A stretch of 64,000 nucleotides of DNA from JAPOXR01 sp965214695 (lineage in GTDB: Bacteria; Pseudomonadota; Alphaproteobacteria; Rhodobacterales; Rhodobacteraceae). Within the stretch, counting starts at the first letter, position 1, and the number at the start of each line of letters is the position of its first letter. The notes beneath the pieces were generated by a model. It saw only the letters and a program-made list of their open reading frames with translations, did not search any database and was not told where the DNA came from. Shown here piece after piece: positions 18,592-26,595 of this stretch. The position numbers and the translations under genes are program-made. The stretch is taken from positions 3,348,001 through 3,412,000 of the forward strand of contig OZ243967.1 in the NCBI GenBank assembly GCA_965214695.1, written 5' to 3'.

Positions 18592-19738
18592 CCGGGCTGC
18601 AGCCGCGGCCGAGGCTGACCGGATTCTCCACCATTTCCTGTCGGAAGGCGGTGGAAGCCGGATCGAGGTCGACACGCTGCAACCGGCAGACCAGCTGCTC
18701 GATCTCTATGGCGAGGATATCAGGTCCCGCGCCTACGTGACCCGGGACCCGGTGCGTGGCGAATTGATGCTGCGGCCGGATTTCACCGTTCCGGTGGCCA
18801 GTCACCACATGCAATACGGCCCGCCATCGGCGAAATACTGTTATAGCGGACCGGTATTCAGGCGCCAGCCGGTGGCGACTGCCAGGGCGAACGAGTTCAT
18901 CCAGGTCGGCCATGAACGTTTTGGCGACGGCGATGTGGCGGCAACCGATGCCGGGATCTTCCGGCTCTTCCACGATATCCTGGCCCCGTTCGGGCTGCAG
19001 GTCGCGACCGGCGATCCGGGTTTGCTGATGACGGCGGTCAGGGGGTTGTCGCTGTCGCCGGAACGCAAGGCGGCGCTACTTCGCCATGTCTGGCGCCCGC
19101 AGCGATTTGCGCAGCTGATCAGAAGATTCGGCGAGGAGACCCCCTTGCCGTCACACCGGCGGCGCCTAGTCGAGGCGGTCGGGCCAGGCGGCGATCTTCG
19201 CCGCATGATCGGCGAGGCCGGTGCCGAGTTCGGTGCCAGGCCGGTCGAGGACGTGATCGAGCGAATCGGCATGATCGGCGACGACTCGGTCGCAAGACCG
19301 CTGACCGGGCAGGAACAGCGATGCATCGGCGAAGTCCTGGAACTTGCCGGCCCCATTGCCTCCATGCCTTCCCGGCTGAAACAGCTTGCCGCGGCAATTC
19401 CGGCGCTTGGCGAAGCGACTGACCGCATGCAGGCCAGGGTCGACGCCCTCCAGGATGTCGGCTGCTCGCCCGACCGGCTTGGATTCGAGGCCAGTTACGG
19501 CCGTACCACGATGGAGTATTACGATGGTTTCGTGTTCGGGTTCTTTACTCCCGGCGGCCTGGAACAGGTGGCCTCCGGCGGACGATACGATCTCCTGAAC
19601 GAGGTGCTGGGCTCCGGTCAGAGCTGCCCGGCGGCCGGCGGGGTGGTGCGGCCGGAGGTGCTGGCAGCATCGCGGTCGGCCCGCCAACAGTCGATGGGCG
19701 GGAAGACGAGAGCCCGCCCGGGCGGAGGATCGCGGTGA
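18578..19738 (+). CDS. hisZ: ATP phosphoribosyltransferase regulatory subunit
   Basis: Catalytically silent HisRS-like protein, 386 residues, that binds the short form of HisG and makes it active and histidine-sensitive. HisRS-like motifs remain in altered form: GELMLRPDFTVPVASHHM and YSGPVFRRQPVATARANEF, and a C-terminal GGRYDLL. The start is ATG 18578, with a GTG codon immediately before it as alternative, both inside the end of hisS. The next gene is a short HisG, as expected for this two-subunit enzyme. Both subunits act at the first step of histidine synthesis. Confidence 0.92.
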   Translation: MPGADRAAAAAEADRILHHFLSEGGGSRIEVDTLQPADQLLDLYGEDIRSRAYVTRDPVRGELMLRPDFTVPVASHHMQYGPPSAKYCYSGPVFRRQPVATARANEFIQVGHERFGDGDVAATDAGIFRLFHDILAPFGLQVATGDPGLLMTAVRGLSLSPERKAALLRHVWRPQRFAQLIRRFGEETPLPSHRRRLVEAVGPGGDLRRMIGEAGAEFGARPVEDVIERIGMIGDDSVARPLTGQEQRCIGEVLELAGPIASMPSRLKQLAAAIPALGEATDRMQARVDALQDVGCSPDRLGFEASYGRTTMEYYDGFVFGFFTPGGLEQVASGGRYDLLNEVLGSGQSCPAAGGVVRPEVLAASRSARQQSMGGKTRARPGGGSR

Positions 19739-20442
19739 TGCGGCTGAAGATCGGGCTCCCGGCCAAGGGGCGGCTCTGCGAACAGGCCCTGGACTGGCTC
19801 CGCTCACGCCAGGTGACCATCGAGCGCCCGGACTCGGGTCGCCGTTACTCGGCACGGGCCACCGGCGCCATCAGTGCCGAGCTGATCTTCATGTCCGCTG
19901 CGGAGATCCCGGGCGAGCTCTGGCAAGGCGCGCTGCATTTGGGAATCACCGGCTCCGACCTGGTGCACGAAAACCTCCCCGACTGGCAGGACCGGCTGGA
20001 ATTGTTGCTGGAGCTAGGCTTCGGCGATGCCAGGCTGGTGGTGGCGGTTCCGGCATTCTGGGTCGATGTTGATTCGGTCGAGGATCTGGACGAGGTGGCG
20101 GCGCAATTCAGGGCAAGGCAGGGCAGGAGCCTGAGAATTGCCACCAAGTTTCACAACCTGGCCCGGGAGTTCCTGCGCTCATCCGGCCTGACCGACTACC
20201 GGCTGGTCGACAGCCAGGGCGCCACCGAAGGCGCAGTGGCCAACAACATGGCCGAGGCCATTGTCGACCTGGTCTCAACCGGCGAGACCCTGACCGCCAA
20301 CGGGTTGAAACCCCTCGATGACGGCGTGGTTTTCCAGTCACAGGCAGTGCTGCTGCAATCGGGCTCGGCCCGGTTCGGCAGCGCAGAGCGTCGCGCGGTG
20401 GCGTCGCTGGTCGGAGGCCTGCCGCCGACCGGGACCCGGTGA
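19738..20442 (+). CDS. hisG: ATP phosphoribosyltransferase catalytic subunit, short form
   Basis: Joins ATP and PRPP in the first committed step of histidine synthesis. 234 residues, the HisZ-dependent short form without the C-terminal regulatory domain. Visible blocks are RLKIGLPAKGRL at the N terminus, LGITGSDLVHENL, IATKFHNLAREF and DSQGATEGAVANNMAEAIVD, the last forming the PRPP-binding region. A GGAGG lies seven to ten bases before the start; GTG 19735 directly precedes the chosen ATG 19738. The ATG touches the hisZ stop, so synthesis of the two subunits is probably coupled. Confidence 0.94.
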   Translation: MRLKIGLPAKGRLCEQALDWLRSRQVTIERPDSGRRYSARATGAISAELIFMSAAEIPGELWQGALHLGITGSDLVHENLPDWQDRLELLLELGFGDARLVVAVPAFWVDVDSVEDLDEVAAQFRARQGRSLRIATKFHNLAREFLRSSGLTDYRLVDSQGATEGAVANNMAEAIVDLVSTGETLTANGLKPLDDGVVFQSQAVLLQSGSARFGSAERRAVASLVGGLPPTGTR

Positions 20443-20467
20443 CAGGCACAGCACCGGCCGGCATCAG

Positions 20468-20908
20468 TCAGATGACGCCGATTTCCAGCAACGCGTCATG
20501 GATTGCCGGCGGAATGTCGTCATCATTCTGCCTGCTCGCCGGAAGATCGGCCGGACTGTCAATCGGCTCGAGATACCGCCAGCCCTGGAATGGCTGACGC
20601 GGCACCGGGAACGTCCGGATGATCTGCGGGTCGAAGATAATGGCACAGCGGGTCACCCCGTCGTCGCATTCCCGCTTCTCGAGGGCAATGATTCGCTGAC
20701 GGACCATGATCTGGCCGCGCACGACCCAGTAGAGCGACCCGCCCCGCAGGATCTCGTCGGCCCGTCGCGGGTGCGACCGGGTCACGTGTTCGGGATTGAT
20801 CCCGCGGGAGCCAAACCGCGACTCCTGCCATGTCTCGAGCTGTTCGACGGTGAAGGTGCCGACGCAGAGCTTGACCAGGTTGGTGTGGATGTCGGACGGG
20901 GTGTTCAC
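20468..20908 (-). CDS. DUF1489 family protein
   Basis: Conserved alphaproteobacterial protein of unknown function, 146 residues. The sequence is typical of the family: NLVKLCVGTFTVEQLETW near the N terminus, THRMPRR-like THVTRSHPRRADEILRG region, GSLYWVVRGQIMVRQRII in the middle and CAIIFDPQIIRTFPVPRQPF towards the end. No signal peptide or membrane segment is seen, so it is probably cytoplasmic. It starts at GTG 20908 behind an AGGGACGG. It is convergent with hisG (25 bases apart) and divergent from cysE. Confidence 0.82.
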   Translation of the reverse strand: MNTPSDIHTNLVKLCVGTFTVEQLETWQESRFGSRGINPEHVTRSHPRRADEILRGGSLYWVVRGQIMVRQRIIALEKRECDDGVTRCAIIFDPQIIRTFPVPRQPFQGWRYLEPIDSPADLPASRQNDDDIPPAIHDALLEIGVI

Positions 20909-21164
20909 GCCGTCCCTGCCTCACTGTCCAGGGCGGGCCAGGAGCCCATTCAGGGGCCGAAGGCCCGGGCCTGCATCCGGCGGGGTCAGCCCCGCAACCG
21001 GAGCCGTGCCGATGGTGGTCATGTGTTGCAAGATCCCCCTCTCCGCCAATGGCGGTTGCCAAGTCGCAACACTACACAAGCGAGAGCAGAATTGCACAAG
21101 CCTCTCCGCATTTCCCGCAGTATTCCTCCTGCCGGAAAGCGGCGGCGGCAGGCCAAATGACCAC

Positions 21165-21192
21165 TTACAATCCGGAATCATGTACCTATATG
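21165..21192 (+). promoter_or_regulatory. Possible sigma70-type promoter for cysE
   Basis: TTACAA at 21165-21170 and TATATG at 21187-21192 are separated by 16 bases, about 45 bases before the cysE start. Neither box is perfect. This is a match by eye within the 326-base gap between the DUF1489 gene and cysE; nothing else clear was seen in that gap apart from a short CCGCC/GGCGG inverted repeat near 21043-21055. Confidence 0.35.
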
Positions 21193-21234
21193 GTTGGGCA
21201 GACGCCTGTTCACCCCGGATAGGGACTCCAGCAA

Positions 21235-22044
21235 ATGGCAGTACAGCCAGCAGAATTCCGGTCAGTTGATCCGGTCTGGGATCGCATACGCAGCGAAGCC
21301 GAGGACATTGTCGCCGAGGAGCCGTTGCTCGGCGGGCTTGTCCATACCAGCCTCCTGCATCATCGGTCCTTCGAGGAGGCGCTTGCCTACCGAATCGCGG
21401 TCAAGCTGGCATCTCCGGAGATGTCCGAGCAGATCCTGCGGGAAATCGCCACCGATGCCTATGACAGCGACAAGTCGATCGGCAATTCGGCCCGGGCCGA
21501 CCTTGTGGCAGTTCTCGACCGCGACCCGGCCTGCAACACCTTTGTTCAGCCATTGCTGTATTTCAAGGGGTTCCAGTCACTGCAGAGCTACCGGGTCGCC
21601 AACTGGTTGTGGAAGCAGGGCCGCCGCCACCTGGCATATTTTTTCCAGATGCGGATTTCGGAGATCTACGGCGTCGACATTCACCCGGCCGCCGGAATGG
21701 GCAAGGGGTTGCTGATCGATCACGCGCATTCGATCGTGATCGGCGAGACGGCGCAGGTCGGCGACCATGTCGCGATGCTGCATTCGGTCACGCTTGGCAG
21801 CACCGGCAAGGAGGATGGAGACCGCCATCCGAAGGTGGGAAGCGGCGTGCTGCTCGGAGCCGGCGCCAAGGTGCTCGGCAATATCTCGATTGGCCATTGC
21901 TCCCGCGTCGCCGCCGGGTCGGTGGTGCTGAAAGATGTGCCGCCCAACAAGACGGTTGCCGGAATCCCGGCGAAGATCGTCGGCGACGCCGACTGCTCCG
22001 ACCTGTCGGAACTCGAACACCAGTATTTTCATCCAACGGCCTGA
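21235..22044 (+). CDS. cysE: Serine O-acetyltransferase
   Basis: Acetylates L-serine with acetyl-CoA for cysteine synthesis in the cytoplasm. 269 residues, normal for proteobacterial CysE. An N-terminal helical domain is followed by the left-handed beta-helix with hexapeptide repeats: GMGKGLLIDHAHSIVIGET, VAMLHSVTLGSTGK, GAGAKVLGNISIGHCSRVA and KTVAGIPAKIVG. The active-site Asp-His in LIDHAHS and the second His in LHSVTLG are present. It is monocistronic as far as can be seen. Feedback inhibition by cysteine is usual for the family but is not shown by the sequence. Confidence 0.94.
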   Translation: MAVQPAEFRSVDPVWDRIRSEAEDIVAEEPLLGGLVHTSLLHHRSFEEALAYRIAVKLASPEMSEQILREIATDAYDSDKSIGNSARADLVAVLDRDPACNTFVQPLLYFKGFQSLQSYRVANWLWKQGRRHLAYFFQMRISEIYGVDIHPAAGMGKGLLIDHAHSIVIGETAQVGDHVAMLHSVTLGSTGKEDGDRHPKVGSGVLLGAGAKVLGNISIGHCSRVAAGSVVLKDVPPNKTVAGIPAKIVGDADCSDLSELEHQYFHPTA

Positions 22045-22153
22045 AGCCGCCAGCGCCACTCCCGGGCCAGCCGGATGCTGTCGGCAGAGCGTAACCGTGT
22101 CTGCAGGGGGGAGGCGTAATCTCCGGGAGCGGCGCACACCGCCAGTTGGATGA

Positions 22154-22411
22154 CTATGAGAAGGTCCGTATGAGTGCGACAATCACTGCCAATGCAGCTC
22201 CCGACACCACACCGATCAGCCAGCGTTGCATGGATGCTTCTCGCTGCGCAATAAGGGCCTCGACGCGCCGAATGTCCTCTTTTGTCGCCAGGTAATCCAA
22301 CCGTGCCTCGATAGCCGACACGCGGCCATGAAGACCGTGCCCGTTACCGCCGCCGCCATGGCTGGCATGTTGCGGAGGCGTCTGCCGCAACTCGTGAACC
22401 TCTCCAGTCAT
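22154..22411 (-). CDS. Small membrane-anchored coiled-coil protein, unknown function
   Basis: 85 residues. A Gly/His-rich N-terminal stretch (QHASHGGGGNGHGLHGRV) is followed by a charged, probably helical segment (RVSAIEARLDYLATKEDIRR, then VEALIAQREASM) and one C-terminal membrane helix (WLIGVVSGAALAVIVALI). The start ATG 22411 overlaps the stop of the upstream small gene as ATGA, so the two are translationally coupled. The layout (short coiled coil plus a C-terminal anchor) is common in phage-like and mobile small proteins, but I recognise no named family. Unlikely to be a shadow, because the opposite strand has no gene. Confidence 0.62.
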   Translation of the reverse strand: MTGEVHELRQTPPQHASHGGGGNGHGLHGRVSAIEARLDYLATKEDIRRVEALIAQREASMQRWLIGVVSGAALAVIVALIRTFS

Positions 22412-22677
22412 ACCTGCACCTTGCGGAGCCACTCCCAGAGTTCGCCCCGGTTGAAGCCATTATGCGCTGCCCACTCGAAGACGACACCCAAGACTTCGTT
22501 CGAACTGCCGATTCCAATTGCTTCCGAAATTTGTGCTGTCGTGACGATGCCTTCAGTCGGTGCAACGAACGCCATATTGTCGGTCAGGATGAAGTGATGC
22601 CCGTTCGGCCACTTGTCCCGAATGGCCTGCCACACAGCATCGTTAGCTTCATTGAGAAAGACCGCGTACACGGCCAT
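22408..22677 (-). CDS. Small hypothetical protein upstream of membrane partner
   Basis: 89 residues, no signal peptide or membrane segment, mixed alpha/beta composition ending in an aromatic helix (NGFNRGELWEWLRKVQV). A good ribosome site, GGAGAGG, lies about six bases before ATG 22677. The middle contains ILTDNMAFVAPTEGIVTTAQ and SEAIGIGSSNEVLGVVFEWA. I do not recognise the family. It is followed with a 4-base overlap by the anchored coiled-coil protein, so the two are probably made together. A perfect 14-bp palindrome lies 41 bases upstream of its start. Confidence 0.62.
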   Translation of the reverse strand: MAVYAVFLNEANDAVWQAIRDKWPNGHHFILTDNMAFVAPTEGIVTTAQISEAIGIGSSNEVLGVVFEWAAHNGFNRGELWEWLRKVQV

Positions 22678-22717
22678 GGCTCACCTCTCCAAGTCAATGT
22701 TGGTCGATACACCACAC

Positions 22718-22731
22718 CATACCATGGTATG
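22718..22731. promoter_or_regulatory. Perfect 14-bp palindrome, possible operator
   Basis: CATACCATGGTATG is identical to its own reverse complement. It lies 41 bases upstream of the first gene of the small minus strand pair, a usual position for a repressor or activator site. No binding protein is encoded next to it. Role is inferred from position only. Confidence 0.4.
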
Positions 22732-22971
22732 AAGTCCCACGGCAATTCCCGGAAAATTGGCTGCTGATGGTATCCTGCCTCCTTTCGCAGTCGTTTTCCG
22801 CCGTGATCCGGCCAATATTGATGAATCGTCCAGAGCGACGACAGGACAACAACACGGTCATCTGGCAGGTCAAATGTCCAGAGGTGCCCTGCACCGATAT
22901 CTCTTCAAATCCGGCTCCGTTCGCTTCTCGGCATGGTGCCGGATCCCCGCACGTCGTCAGAGCACCGTCCT

Positions 22972-23004
22972 GAAGATGGAAGATGAGATGGAAGATGGAA
23001 GATG
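22972..23004. repeat. Short purine-rich tandem repeat (GAAGATG units)
   Basis: Four copies of GAAGATG, with a partial AGATG unit after the second copy, run from 22972 to 23004 and are followed by GAGG. The array ends 11 bases before the -35 box of the likely rpsD promoter. One strand is almost entirely purine plus T. Together with the rest of the 490-base gap between the small gene pair and rpsD it codes for nothing I can recognise. Confidence 0.7.
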
Positions 23005-23015
23005 GAGGCAGTGTA

Positions 23016-23044
23016 TTGACTTGCCTGGCCGGCATCGGTTAACG
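23016..23044 (+). promoter_or_regulatory. Likely sigma70-type promoter of rpsD
   Basis: TTGACT at 23016-23021 and TTAACG at 23039-23044 are separated by exactly 17 bases, leaving a leader of about 115 bases before the rpsD GTG start. S4 is a translational repressor in several bacteria, so a leader of this length could be regulatory, but no specific S4-binding fold was identified. Confidence 0.45.
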
Positions 23045-23166
23045 GGTTTCGCCCGACATGCTCGGAAAACCTTGGTGCTGGTGGCCCCCGCAAGGGGATT
23101 CCTGTCGCCGTGTTCGAAATTGGCACGGAAAGGACAGCGCCCTTCGGAACTGGAAGGAGTACAGCC

Positions 23167-23787
23167 GTGACCAAACGCACGACTGCCAAGTACAAGATTG
23201 ATCGCCGCATGGGCCAAAACCTGTGGGGCCGGCCGAAGTCGCCGGTCAACAAGCGAGATTACGGACCAGGTCAGCATGGCCAGAGACGGCGCAGCAAGCT
23301 GTCGGATTTCGGACTGCAATTGCGGGCCAAGCAGAAGCTCAAGGGTTATTATGGCGATCTGACCGAAAAGCAGTTCCGCCGGATTTATGCCGAGGCCGAG
23401 CGGCAGCGTGGCGATACTGGCGAAAACCTGATTGGCCTTCTCGAGCGGAGGCTCGATGCGGTGGTCTACCGGGCAAAGTTCGCTATCACCATCTTTGCGG
23501 CAAGACAGATCGTCAATCACGGCCATGTTCTGGTCAATGGCCAGCGTGTCAACATTCCGTCCTACCGTCTAGATGAGGGCGACGTGGTGGAGATCCGGGA
23601 AAAGTCCAGGCAGATGACCATGTTCATTGAGGCTGCCGACCTGCCGGAACGGGATGTGCCCGACTATGTCGAGGTCGACTACTCGAAGATGGTAGCGAGG
23701 TTGCTCAGGATTCCTGGCCTCAATGACGTTCCCTACCACGTCATCATGGAACCGAACCTGGTCGTCGAATACTACGCCAAGAACTGA
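23167..23787 (+). CDS. rpsD: 30S ribosomal protein S4
   Basis: Primary rRNA-binding protein of the 30S subunit, 206 residues. The N terminus KRTTAKYKIDRRMGQNLWG is followed by the S4 linker RDYGPGQHGQRRRSKLSDFG. The S4 RNA-binding domain then follows, with LERRLDAVVYRAKFA and ARQIVNHGHVLVNGQRVNIP, and the protein ends in VVEYYAKN. I chose GTG 23167 because GGAAGGAG lies seven bases upstream; a GTG at 23110 in frame would add 19 residues with no family support. The gene stands alone, away from a ribosomal protein cluster, as is usual for rpsD in alphaproteobacteria. Confidence 0.97.
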   Translation: MTKRTTAKYKIDRRMGQNLWGRPKSPVNKRDYGPGQHGQRRRSKLSDFGLQLRAKQKLKGYYGDLTEKQFRRIYAEAERQRGDTGENLIGLLERRLDAVVYRAKFAITIFAARQIVNHGHVLVNGQRVNIPSYRLDEGDVVEIREKSRQMTMFIEAADLPERDVPDYVEVDYSKMVARLLRIPGLNDVPYHVIMEPNLVVEYYAKN

Positions 23788-23864
23788 TGCGCCTCTGACC
23801 CTGCCGCCGTCGGCCGGGTCGGTGGTGTCGGCATCCTGCTGATGCCCGGTCGCCGTCGGCAGGA

Positions 23865-25115
23865 ATGAAGGCTGTGTTCGGGAATCTTCGCACCACGATC
23901 CAGATACGCGATGCAGAGGCGCGCAGGTTCTGGCAGCGCCCTGTCTTCCTGTTGTTCCTGATGGCCGCGGCCATGCCGCTGTCTTTTTCGACATGGACGG
24001 CGCTGCTCAACAATTTTGTCATCGAGGCGGCGGGATTTGACGGAGTCTCGATCGGCTGGTTGCACACCGTCCGCGAGATTCCGGGATTCCTGGCCGTCGG
24101 CGTCATCCTGTTGATCGTCCTGATGAGGGAGCAGGTGCTTGGCCTGCTTTCCCTGCTGCTGCTCGGTGCAGCCACTGCCGTTGTCGCATGGTTCCCGACC
24201 TATGGCGGGTTGCTGGCCACCACGATGATCGGCTCGGTCGGGTTTCACTATTTCGAAACCGTAAGCCAGTCCCTGCAACTGCAATGGCTGGACAAGGAGA
24301 GGGCACCGCAGACGCTGGGCTGGATCGTTGCCATCGGTTCCGCAGCGTCGCTGCTGGCCTACGGCCTTTTGGTCGGCACCTGGAAGACGCTCGGCCTGTC
24401 ATACAACACTGTCTACATGGCCGGCGGCGGCGCAACGGTGGTCATTGCGGTCTACTGTATGCTGGCCTTTCCGCAGATCGAGACTCCCAATCCGCAGCGC
24501 ACCAGCATGGTGCTTCGCTGGCGCTACTGGCTCTACTACGCCTTTACCTTCGTCGCCGGTGCCCGCCGGCAGATTTTCGTGGTTTTTGCCGCATTCATGA
24601 TGGTCGAGCGCTTTGGCTTCGAGGTCCACGAGGTCACAGCGCTGTTCCTGATCAACTATGTCGTGAACATGCTGGCGGCGCCCCTGATGGGGAGGGCGGT
24701 CAAGGTATTCGGCGAGCGGGCGGCGCTGGCGGTCGAATATGGAGGCCTGACCTTGGTGTTCCTGGCCTATGGCGGCATCTACTATTTTGGTTGGGGCGTC
24801 ATTGTCGCCGCAACCCTCTACGTGCTCGATCACCTGTTCTTTGCCCTGGCCTTTGCCCTCAAGACCTATTTCCAGAAGATTGCCGATCCGGGCGATATCG
24901 CACCAACCGCTGCCGTGTCCTTCACCATCAATCACATCGCCGCCGTGTTTCTGCCCGCATTGTTGGGATATCTGTGGATCAACTCCCCGGGCATGGTGTT
25001 CGGCCTGGCTGCAGCCTTCGCCTTCCTGTCCTTTGCCATGGTTCTGCTGATCCCCCGCCACCCACGGCCGGGCCATGAGACCGTGTTTTCCGGTCGGAGA
25101 AACCGGGCAGACTGA
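23865..25115 (+). CDS. Major facilitator superfamily transporter
   Basis: Inner-membrane transporter of 416 residues with about eleven to twelve hydrophobic segments: for example PVFLLFLMAAAMPLSFS, FLAVGVILLIVL, GLLSLLLLGAATAVVAW, TLGWIVAIGSAASLLAYGLL and the last near LLGYLWINSPGMVFG. Helix spacing and the charged central loop fit the MFS fold. No substrate-specific motif was recognised. ATG 23865 has its AGGA too close; GTG 23874 would sit better behind the same AGGA. It follows rpsD by 77 bases but has no evident functional link to it. Confidence 0.8.
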   Translation: MKAVFGNLRTTIQIRDAEARRFWQRPVFLLFLMAAAMPLSFSTWTALLNNFVIEAAGFDGVSIGWLHTVREIPGFLAVGVILLIVLMREQVLGLLSLLLLGAATAVVAWFPTYGGLLATTMIGSVGFHYFETVSQSLQLQWLDKERAPQTLGWIVAIGSAASLLAYGLLVGTWKTLGLSYNTVYMAGGGATVVIAVYCMLAFPQIETPNPQRTSMVLRWRYWLYYAFTFVAGARRQIFVVFAAFMMVERFGFEVHEVTALFLINYVVNMLAAPLMGRAVKVFGERAALAVEYGGLTLVFLAYGGIYYFGWGVIVAATLYVLDHLFFALAFALKTYFQKIADPGDIAPTAAVSFTINHIAAVFLPALLGYLWINSPGMVFGLAAAFAFLSFAMVLLIPRHPRPGHETVFSGRRNRAD

Positions 25116-25237
25116 CGAACCAACACCGCCCGCAAGGCGGGCCAAGAGGCAACCCACGGCCGGATGAGTTGATAATTTGCTTGACTGAACTTCGACTACA
25201 TTTCTCAGGCAAATTTCGAATTTCGGAGTGATTTGGC

Positions 25238-25951
25238 ATGGATGCCAGTGTGGGCCGATCTGATTTTCACTACAAAGAAGTCTTTGCTCGCCCAGCCTTC
25301 AGCCGGATCTTCACTTTCACGCAGATAATTGAACCGATCTACGATATGCGTTTACGGGTGCCGGCATCCCGATTCCTGCCGATGCATTGCGTGTCGAGAC
25401 CGGGAATTCCATAGACACTGCAAAGGTAACTTTGTCCCTGTTCTCGGGATTCCAGACATTTGAGGCAGACATTTGAGGCACACCTCGACGAATACGAGGC
25501 CCACTTTCTCGATTTGAAATCGACCGGGGCGTTGGACCAAGTCAGGGAATCTACCAGACTGTTTGGCCATGCCGTTTGCGAGTTCCTGCCGGGCGGACCC
25601 CCTGGACCCGTCACGACCACGATGGCGACATGGTTGACGGTTGACGGTGGATACGAGGCTGCCGATGCGCTTGTCGGCAACCTTGCCTGGAAGCCTGACT
25701 CAAATGATCCTTTCGGGATTGGCGCTAGTGCGGTCGCGTCACAGGCGACATTCATCTGCAAGGATACTGACGCGAACTGGAGCGCATCCATCATGTTCGC
25801 CCGATCGCAATTGCCTGATACACATCTGTTCCTGCAGGTTGCCGTGGAATATGGGCAGGGATCCGGGTCCGAGAAAATTGTTGATAAGGCTAGACATGTG
25901 GAGGAGATCTGGAATTCAGTTGCCGGGTCAATTGGTTTGACTGTGAGTTGA
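25238..25951 (+). pseudogene. Frame-broken gene of unknown family (first gene of accessory cassette)
   Basis: ATG 25238 opens a frame (MDASVGRSDFHYKEVFARP) that runs into TAG at 25412. The protein clearly continues one base out of register (GAGIPIPADALRVETGNS, then TAKVTLSLFSGFQTFEA). That second frame then ends at TGA 25474 because of a 13-bp tandem duplication at 25453-25478. Removing one copy restores the join FQTFEA to HLDEYEAHFLDLKS, which continues to the TGA at 25951. The repaired product would be about 230 residues with alternating beta strands, no signal peptide and no membrane segment. Two lesions make a functional product unlikely unless one is a sequencing error. I cannot name the family. 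Confidence 0.72.
25453..25478 (+). repeat. 13-bp tandem duplication that breaks the reading frame
   Basis: CAGACATTTGAGG occurs twice in direct contact, at 25453-25465 and 25466-25478. Because 13 is not a multiple of three, the second copy shifts the frame of the host gene and creates a TGA at 25474-25476. Removing one copy gives an uninterrupted and sensible protein join. This is the pattern left by slipped-strand replication. Confidence 0.9.
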
Positions 25952-25962
25952 CGGAGTCAGAT

Positions 25963-26595
25963 GTGAATCCATACAGCTTGTTCCGTTCTGCACAGCCGCC
26001 AGGGCCCGAGTCCGGCCGTCGCGGGCGGGCAGCCAACGCGATCATTGACGATGCGGCCGAGCAACAGGGCTCGAATGTTGTGCAGTTCCCGACCGGGGCC
26101 AGTCCGAATTCGCCGAGTTCGGTGAAATGGGCCGGATTGAATCACAACTACAACGAGACCGTTAAGGAGACCCGTCGCGGGTCAGAACTCCAGCTTCATC
26201 CGGACAATGCCGGTATCGGGCAGATCCATGCCGACTCCAGGCGGTGGTTGGCTGAAGCCGAGATACTGCTTGATGAATGCTTCATCTGCGCCGAAGAAGA
26301 CGAACTACCTTCTCCTTCGAGTGCCGCGATTGCCAGATCGCGGGAACTCCTGCAGGAGTTTTCGGTTTGCATTACATCCCGGCCGGATATCTACCCGATG
26401 GACGAGGCCGGTGTAGCAATCGACTTTCGTTCATCCGACGGCAAGAGCGGTGTCCTGTTTGTCGTAGATCAGGATGGTTCAGGCATAATGTTTCATTGCA
26501 CGGAGGGGGTGCGGGGCCGGGTCAGAGTCAAGGATGCCAAACAGCTGATCGATGAAGGCGCCATTGCCAATCTAGAGCGTGTGGGCATCCGGTAG
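25963..26595 (+). CDS. Hypothetical protein, second gene of accessory cassette
   Basis: 210 residues, intact. The N-terminal part (about residues 1-75) is polar and low in structure, with NVVQFPTGASPNSPSS. The C-terminal half is compact: EAEILLDECFICAEED, PSSAAIARSRELLQEFSVC, then a likely beta sheet domain YPMDEAGVAIDFRSSDG, SGVLFVVDQDGSGIMF and RVRVKDAKQLIDEGAI. GTG 25963 has GGAG seven bases upstream; TTG 25948 would overlap the previous gene's stop. Its TAG overlaps the GTG of the next gene. No family name is recognised. Position between two frame-broken genes suggests a cassette in decay, with this gene the surviving member. Confidence 0.68.
   Translation: MNPYSLFRSAQPPGPESGRRGRAANAIIDDAAEQQGSNVVQFPTGASPNSPSSVKWAGLNHNYNETVKETRRGSELQLHPDNAGIGQIHADSRRWLAEAEILLDECFICAEEDELPSPSSAAIARSRELLQEFSVCITSRPDIYPMDEAGVAIDFRSSDGKSGVLFVVDQDGSGIMFHCTEGVRGRVRVKDAKQLIDEGAIANLERVGIR

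Noticed and set aside
16984..18675. A 563-codon open frame on the minus strand opposite hisS
   Set aside because: Low-complexity Arg/Pro/Leu sequence without motifs; hisS on the other strand has all synthetase motifs.
20909..21234. A small protein gene in the gap before cysE
   Set aside because: Short open frames there have no ribosome site and resemble no protein; the region looks like divergent promoter DNA.
23110..23166. An upstream GTG start for rpsD
   Set aside because: It adds residues not found in S4 and lacks a ribosome site; GTG 23167 has GGAAGGAG upstream and the expected S4 N terminus.
25238..25951. Assignment of the first cassette gene to the TIGR04255 family
   Set aside because: The general length and beta-rich look are similar, but I could not find the family's N-terminal signature, so no name was given.
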